From the NCBI GenBank assembly GCA_031763025.1, contig JASSKH010000003.1, forward strand, positions 3,322,501-3,386,500: a DNA stretch of 64,000 nucleotides. The letters are read 5' to 3'. The position numbers and the translations under genes are program-made. This DNA comes from Macrocystis pyrifera (Eukaryota; Sar; Phaeophyceae; Laminariales; Laminariaceae). Of the stretch, positions 57,510 to 64,000 are shown one piece after another; the stretch's first letter is position 1; every line of letters begins with the position of its first letter. The notes below the pieces were generated by a model. That model was not told the origin of the DNA. It was given only the letters and a program-made list of their open reading frames with translations, and searched no databases.

Positions 57510-60018
57510 ATGTTGTCATCGCTCCGTCGGTCGCCCGGTTGCTCGCTCTTGCGGCGATTTGTGCATGACACACGAAACACATCATCATCAGCATCACGGA
57601 GGGCTCGCCCAGCCGCTACTACAGCCATGCGTCAGCGAGTGGCATCGCGACTTTGTTCGTTGGATGCGGCCATCCATCAGATGGGTCAGATGAGGAAAAT
57701 ATTGCCGTCGGTACCACATCCATAGCGTGCTAACATTTTAGACTATGCACCGTACTGGTAGGTATTATGTCCCTCCTTAAAAACAACCCACTGCTGAAAT
57801 CCGACCCGAGGTCACATAGTAAGCCTCCTCTTCCCCCCAGCCTACCGCGGTGCCCGCCGGCAATTGTTTGTCACACTGCTGATAGGCTCAACACCGCTCA
57901 TCCATCCACGCGAGTCAATTTTCGGCGTAAGCAGCCACCCAGGTCAGTAAACGGCTCTTCTGGCGTGACTTTCCGTTCCCCGACCTTGGCAGCGGTCTTC
58001 AAGAGAAAGACGACGGGCACCAAAACGCCCACGGAACTACAGTACATCAAGCTCCCTTCTACCGACAATCGAACTCACTATCAAGCCGCCATTCAAGAGA
58101 CTATAAACGCATCTACCTCTTCATAACTAGACTGGAGCTATCGGCTACTACGAGGTATGCCGCCAACGCGACGACATCACGGCCTCTCGATTGCGCCGGA
58201 CGGCAACCCGCGGCGTTCTTCGCAGACGTTTCGAATGCGCCAGAGGATCGGGGTTGGCAACACAAAAACCCACCCGGAGACCCGGAGACAAGAAAACCCC
58301 ATCGGGATGAAGCGCGCCCCCCCCCCCGTAAAATGAGAAGAGGCCTGCGTCCCCAATACTCTACAGAGGAACGCCTTCGCCCATAACACTTTCCATGGAC
58401 GGGCAAGCTTCGCAGCACAGCGCGCAGGACCCGAACGGTCGACCATAAGCCGAGAAAAAGCCGTTATGGTTTGCTGCCGTGCTCCTGCTCCCATCCGTAC
58501 GCAACCCCGCACCACTCAAAACCGCGCCTAAAAAGATTTCACCGCGCCTCTGATGGATATTTCGGCCTCGTGACCTAGAGTGGTGGTGGTGCCACCCGCT
58601 GATTATTTTATACACGTGATAACCTCTGCTGATATGTACATTGTTGTCGCCAGTTCTCCCCCCCTGCCCCCAGACTCTGCACAGTCGTACCGCCTGCACC
58701 GCTGAGACCCCTCTCAAACGCTAACAATGGTGTTGAAAGAGGTGCTCTTCAGGTTAACATCGCCAGCAGACGGTTGTCCCTCAGGCCAATGATATTCGCT
58801 CGCAGAGCCAGCCAAACAATGCCGACAATGACGTTCGCGTGCATATAGCAGCCAGCCAATGGAATTCGCGTACATGGCCGGCCGTTCGCTCCGCTTCCTG
58901 TTCCTTCCTGCCGAGGGCGTTGCCAAAACGCAGAAGATAACGTTGATCGGGAACAAAACTTTCGTTTTTCGATTCATCGTTTCGTGCGCACGGGGTTAAG
59001 GACACACATGCGCCGTATCCGTGCATAGTAATGGTCTCTCTATTGTGCCGGTATGTGCCAGCCAACAATACCGGCACTATCGCGGCAACCGGTACTAACT
59101 ACTCCGCACACTGCCACACTGATTGATCCAACCTGTGCCAATCGATTTCACAGCCACTATAGCGGGTAACTTACACTTCTCAACCGGCGGCATTGTAGAG
59201 GGATCACTACTGGAAAGGAAACTTGAAATCAACGTCATCACTACACGCATGATCTATAACTCTAACGAGTGGGTCGAAATACCAGCATGAAAGAGGCGTC
59301 GATCTCGTCGTTGGAAAATGATTCCTTTAGTGTTCATCATAGCATTTCCCTAAAACGTGGGTGGAGATATACAGGGGGTTAACAGCAACCCGCGCCTTAG
59401 CAGCAAAAACGACGTGCTGACGACCCCCCCCCGCCCTCGCGCACGCCACCTTCCGGTTCAATACCTCTGTTCCCCTCGCTGCCTCGGCAAGGCATTCTAC
59501 GAGGCATGCCCTATCAGGCATATAGCGAGTGCGGTAGGTCTTTCTGGCAGGCGTAAGGCCGGACTCACCCGCAAGGAGTGACACCTTTTTGCTGCTGCGT
59601 GTGGCCGCGAGGCTCAGGCGGCAGTAGAGTTGGGTCGTACGTGGTGCGTCAGGCACGGACACCTACGATTCGCTCTTTTTGTAGGCAGCAGCGGCAGAGC
59701 AGCAATGCTCAATCGGGATGTCCGCGCCCGAAGGCAGGCGCCACCACAGGCCAAACTACGGCACAGTCTATTGCGCCGGTAGGAGGCTGGATTCGACGAC
59801 GAAGGAGGAGGGAAACAGAACGTCGACGAGCGGGGAAGAGACGGATTGAACTCACCCTGCGCGAGAATTTTTGTTTTTCAGATCAAAACAGCAAGTGCGA
59901 GGAGCATTGTGTTTTTCGGGACGGGGGAGAAGGGGAAGCGACCGGAAGGGAGTGGCAGCGAGAGTACGTGCAAAGGAACGGGCTGATTGGGCTAAGGCGA
60001 TGGATGAGGCGGCCATGA
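57510..60018 (+). CDS. Tentative small-exon gene
   Basis: Exon-like segments with good splice signals and matching phases are 58226-58327 (acceptor ttcttcgcag, donor gtaaaa), 59492-59533 (14 codons, AFYEACPIRHIASA), 59685-59778 (acceptor ctctttttgtag; text includes GMSAPEGRRHHRPNYGTVYC) and 59882-60018 (acceptor gtttttcag; starts DQNSKCEEHC, stop at 60016). A possible first exon starting MLSSLRRSPGCSLLRRF, like a mitochondrial targeting peptide, begins at 57510, but its link to the others is unproven. No family was recognised. A last-exon end in another frame, stopping at 60053, is also possible. This rests on splice-site reading only. Confidence 0.3.
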
Positions 60019-60599
60019 AGAACGGCAGCAGGACGGCACACGGAGACCCATGACCGGCGCGCACACCATCACGAGAGAAGCAGTCATCGTTTTTTTTTTT
60101 TGGTTTTGTTCTTCACGAGGCATTAGTATGTACTTGTTATTTACGTCACTGGTCTCTGTAGTGTTGGCGAATAGTTTACCCTTCATGGGGAATGATCCCC
60201 GCAACTATCAGGGACGTGGTATCATAGCTGTGCAGCACCTTTTGTCAGACAGTCCGGGGAGATATGGCGATCGTTGATATTTGTGTGGCGGTTTTTCGTT
60301 CAATTGCTCCTTTTTCATTGCGCGTCCGCGAGTCGTCACTCTGACAGCACCCAAGACAGCAGGCGTGTTCCTCTCTGTGTTCACGACTACCGTGCGTTTC
60401 GTACGGTGCAGGGAGTGTTCGTTTGGATCGTTCCAGCAGCGACAGTTACAAGTTGTAGAGGGTTGCGTATATCTTCGCAGGCGTTATTATGAATTATGCC
60501 GTGTGTTCACGAGGAGAGTTTGAGCACTCCGTTCTCTGCTCCGAGCTACGAGCTAGGCTCCGCTCTCTCTCCCCTCCTCTGTCCTCTAATACAACGATT

Positions 60600-63500
60600 A
60601 TAAAGAAACTCATCAGACCACGTGGTGGTCAGGGCATCCAGGCTTGGACTCTACGAACACACTAGTGTTCTTGAACGTTTGAGGTCTGGTACCAGAAGCC
60701 AACGATGCCCTCGAAGGGATCGGCTCAAGAAGGGCGCGACTCTCCAATTGACGTTGAAACGCTGCGACGCGAGGTCAAGCTGGCGATGGAGAAAAGAGAG
60801 GCGTCGATGCTGAACGCCATGAGGGAAATGATGACCGAGTTCATGAGGAACAACGGTCGATCGGAGCCAGGCAGCGCTGAAGGCAGCGTTGCTGTAGGAG
60901 AAAGTCCAGCAGAGGTAGGAACCACTGCCGTAGGGGAAAGCCCAAGAGGGGCAGTACCCACTGCCGAAGTACGAGAGACTACTGCTGCTGTTGAAGCAGG
61001 CATTGGTCGATCGGAGTCCGGCAGCGCTGAGGGTGGCGCTGCTGTAGGGGAGAGCCCACAAAGGGCAGTACCCACTGCTGTAAGAGAGATTGCAGCAGAA
61101 CAAGAGACAAATTTGCGTGAGGGCGCCTCGCCAGATTTGGGAGCAACTTGACGCGGAGGAACTGCGTTGCCTGTCGAGGTTGGTCCACCGAGGGGTCATC
61201 CAGACCAGCATGGGAGGACAGGAGGATGGGATGCATACCCTGGCGGTGAGTTGGGTGGTGGATTTGATCTGCCTCTATCGCGCCATTTGGCCTTCAAACA
61301 CACTCCTGTGCCATCGTTTAGTGGGCTAAAATCTGAGTTCAACCCCTGGACAAGAGATGCTCGGTATTACGCCAAAGGAGTTGGTTTCTTGTCTGCTTTC
61401 GTGTCGGATCCACCACAGTACATTCCCGTAGGGGAATTAGACACCGAAAACTCGATGGGTTCGTCTCAAGGGGGCGCCGTGGACGCCTCCTCGGTCCCGG
61501 CAGGGAGGGCCGAAACAGCCGAGACGATGGGTTCGTCTCAAGGGGGCGCCGTGAACGCCTCCTCACTTCCGGCACGTGGGGTTTTGACCTGGACGCGTTT
61601 ATGCTGGAGCGCGCACAGCAGGCACCTGCCGCCGGCGAGGCCGGCGGCGAAACACCCGAGACGATGCGTTCGTCTCAAGGGGGCGCCGTGGACGCCTCCT
61701 CGGTCCCGGCAGGGAGGGCCGAAACACCCGAGACGATGGGTTCGTCTCAAGGGGGCGTCGTGGACGCCTCCTCGGTCCCGGCAGGGAGGGCCGAAACACC
61801 CGAGACGATGGGTTCGTCTCAAGGGGGCACCGGGGACGCCTCCTCGGTCCCCGCAGGGAGGGCCGAAACAGCCGAGACGATGGGTTCGTCTCAAGGGGGC
61901 ACCGTGGACGCCTCCTCGGTCCCAACAGGGAGGGCCGGAAACGACCCGGGCGCAGCATCAGCCTCCGACACCGTCCAAGGGAACGGTGAGGATCCCCCCG
62001 CGGTCCTGTCGGGGAGGACCGCACACGAGCTCAGCAGCTGGGGCCGGCTCCCCCCGACAGTACGGGGCCGGACCCGGGGTCAAAGCCAACGCCTGGAGGG
62101 TGAACCTGCTGTGCACCAGGTAAGGATGGATGAAGGAGCCGCAGACGCGCTGCTTGCGGTAGCGTACGAGTCGTGGACGAAGCCTGGGAGTATGCTGGAT
62201 CGTACGTCTTGGACGACGGAGGACGCAGTGGCTTTGATGGCCGGAGGACCTGCTGTGGAGAACAAAGGGAAGTTGAGCGTGTGCATGCCGAGTGGTTTCC
62301 CGGAAGACGTAGAACCGCCCCCACAGTCCGTAGCAGATGTAGAGCGTTCTCAATACAAAGCGGCGTGGCACGAGGCCATGAAAATTGAGTTGGACGGTCA
62401 CAAAACGACCGGTACGTACGAAGCCGCGACACCGCCAAAAGGGCGGAAACCTGCAGGTGCGAAGTGGGTGTTTACCTACAAGACGGATAAGGATGGCTTG
62501 ATAGTAAAGACAAAGGCCAGACTTGTGGCTAAGGGTTTTAGCCAGGTGCAGGATGTAGATTATTTTCAAACGTTTGCACCAACTCCCTCGTCAGCGTCAG
62601 TTAAAATTCTGGCGGCTGTTGCAAATGAACATGGTTTAAAGATTTTTCATCTAGACGTCGCACAAGCTTTTGTTCGCGCGAAACTCGACGCCGAGATATA
62701 CATGAAACTGCCCGGTGGGTGTGGTGACATGTCAGGAAAGATCGTCCGCCTAAACAGATCACTGTATGGTCTAAAGCAGAGCGGACGGCAGTGGGCCGGA
62801 TTATTGCTAGAGACCGTGGTAGAGTACGGAATGGAGCAGTGTATGTCTGACCCGTGTGTGTTTCGCATGGTTGTGGACGGCAAGGTAGAACTGATCATGG
62901 CCGTTCATGTAGATGACATCGTGATCGCAGGATCGGATGAGACATGTAGAGATTTCCATGCCGCGCTAGCTATGAAATTTCCCACGAATAACCTTGGCGA
63001 ACTGACTTGGTACTCTGGTTGTGCTTTCAAACGCGACTGGGAACTGGGGACATTGGAGATTACGCAGAAGGCGTTCATTGAGAGCATGCTGAATCATTTT
63101 GGTGTTAACTCATCCTCTGATATCCCCGCGACCCCCGGTGTGGAACTAGGTCCAAGAGAGGAGGGCGAACTTGGAGGAGACTGGCCGTACAGGGAGGCTG
63201 TGGGCAGCTTGATGTGGCTGTCGACCATGACGAGGCCGGACATCTCGAACGCTGTGCGTGCTGTGGCGCGCCACTCCCAGAACCCAACGGAGAGGCACTG
63301 GAAGGCAGTTTTGAAGATTATGGCTTACCTCCACGGGACCAGGTTTATGGGATTGACTTTTGTACGGGGCTCGGGTTTGGATTTGACTGCGTATAGTGAT
63401 GCTGATTATGCGGACAAGTCGAACGATAGGCGCTCGGTATCGGGGACGGTAATTACCCTAGGGGGTGCGGCCGTCAGTTGGGCAAGTAGTACGCAGAGGT

Positions 63501-64000
63501 GTGTTACGTTGTCGACAGCAGAAGCAGAGTATGTCGCCCTGGGTGAAGGGGTGAAGGAAGCTTTGTTTACGGGCGCGGTGTTGTCGTTTATCTGTCCAGA
63601 GCTAAGCGGATCATGTGTCCGGGTTTTCGAGGATAACCAGGGGGCCATAGCGTTGGCTGAAAACCCTCTTAGTTCTGCTCGGAGTAAGCATATCGACGTG
63701 CGTTTTCATTTTGTCAGAGAGCTACTTCGTGCTAAGAAGATCGACATTCAGTTGGTAGCTTCGGAAGAGCAGCACGCGGATATTTTGACGAAATCCCTTG
63801 CTGCGACCCCTTTTAAGTCTCATCGTAGGTTCTTGTTGAATCTGCCTTTGGAGGGTGAGTGAGGGGTATGAGCATTATTCGATGAGTACCGTGTTTGAGT
63901 GATGCGAGGAATAATTTGTCAGGTCGCCAACCCTGCGCTACTTTGAGGGGCATGGGGAAGTAGGGCACCGCTTGGCATTTTATTTTCTGGCCATGGTCAT
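60600..64000 (+). mobile_element. Copia-type LTR retroelement fossil
   Basis: The element runs off the window. Parts seen in order: a primer-binding-site-like motif, tggtaccagaagcc, near 60690; a gag-like start at 60705 (MPSKGSAQEGRD); a 72-bp tandem repeat region at 61450-61940; and Copia reverse transcriptase (AKWVFTYK, LDVAQAFVRA, HVDDIVIAG) and RNase H (AYSDADYA, then STAEAEYVAL and DILTKSLA) to a stop at 63860-63862. The 5' LTR probably occupies about 60160-60680, and the 3' LTR, if present, is beyond 64000. The RT/RNase H half looks well preserved, while the rest does not look whole, with a few breaks. It is younger than the fossil at 20.3-22.7 kb. Confidence 0.8.
61450..61940 (+). repeat. 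72-bp tandem repeat inside the Copia fossil
   Basis: The unit begins gagacgatgggttcgtctca and recurs exactly every 72 bp at 61658, 61730, 61802 and 61874, with an outlying pair at about 61449 and 61521. It encodes 24 residues per unit (ETMGSSQGG...VPAGRA). Unit copies differ by only a few bases, so the expansion is recent. Confidence 0.85.

Noticed and set aside
61338-62024. Minus-strand Arg/Pro-rich frames
   Set aside because: They are antisense to the 72-bp repeat region of the Copia fossil and repeat with its period.

Overview
The window looks like nuclear DNA of a brown alga, most likely Ectocarpus or a close relative. This is inferred, not proven, from three things: a secreted LNR (Notch-type) protein joined to a Pmp-like beta-helix and a TRP-like membrane domain, a family I associate with brown algae; intron-rich genes with introns of about 0.3-1.9 kb; and TTAGGG-type telomere-like repeats. 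No bacterial operon, CRISPR array or rRNA gene was seen.

Left part (1-23 kb): a repeat graveyard with no secure host protein gene. It holds a tRNA-derived SINE family (two head-to-head copies at 1.5-2.2 kb, one at 18.7 kb, a diverged one at 40.1 kb), a 5'-truncated LINE (5.2-7.5 kb) interrupted by a 461-bp insertion, two more 3' fragments of that LINE, and a U2 snRNA copy joined through an A-run to one fragment. It also holds TA-flanked MITEs, other foldback elements, three arrays of a 12-bp CCATGGG repeat (14.5-17.4 kb) and a decayed Copia-like fossil (20.3-22.7 kb).

Middle part (23.9-55 kb): three host genes that I could assemble exon by exon from splice sites and phase. (1) + strand 23929-30415, four exons: LNR / beta-helix / TRP-like protein. 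(2) - strand 43035-34909, at least eight exons: a protein with EF-hand-like segments and a long Gly-rich tail. (3) + strand 43591-54918, ten exons: an N-terminal leucine-rich-repeat protein with a long low-complexity tail. Genes 2 and 3 are head to head with 555 bp between their start codons. Both + strand genes show reading-frame breaks at homopolymers or short repeats, and gene 2 may have one as well. This points either to sequence error or to slippage-prone coding tracts.

Right part (55-64 kb): a satellite of about five 260-280 bp units, a tentative small-exon gene (57.5-60.0 kb) and a Copia-type LTR-retroelement fossil that runs off the window edge and carries an internal 72-bp tandem repeat.

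Most long open frames elsewhere are by-products of repeats (GC-rich, CCATGGG, pyrimidine tracts) and are not annotated.
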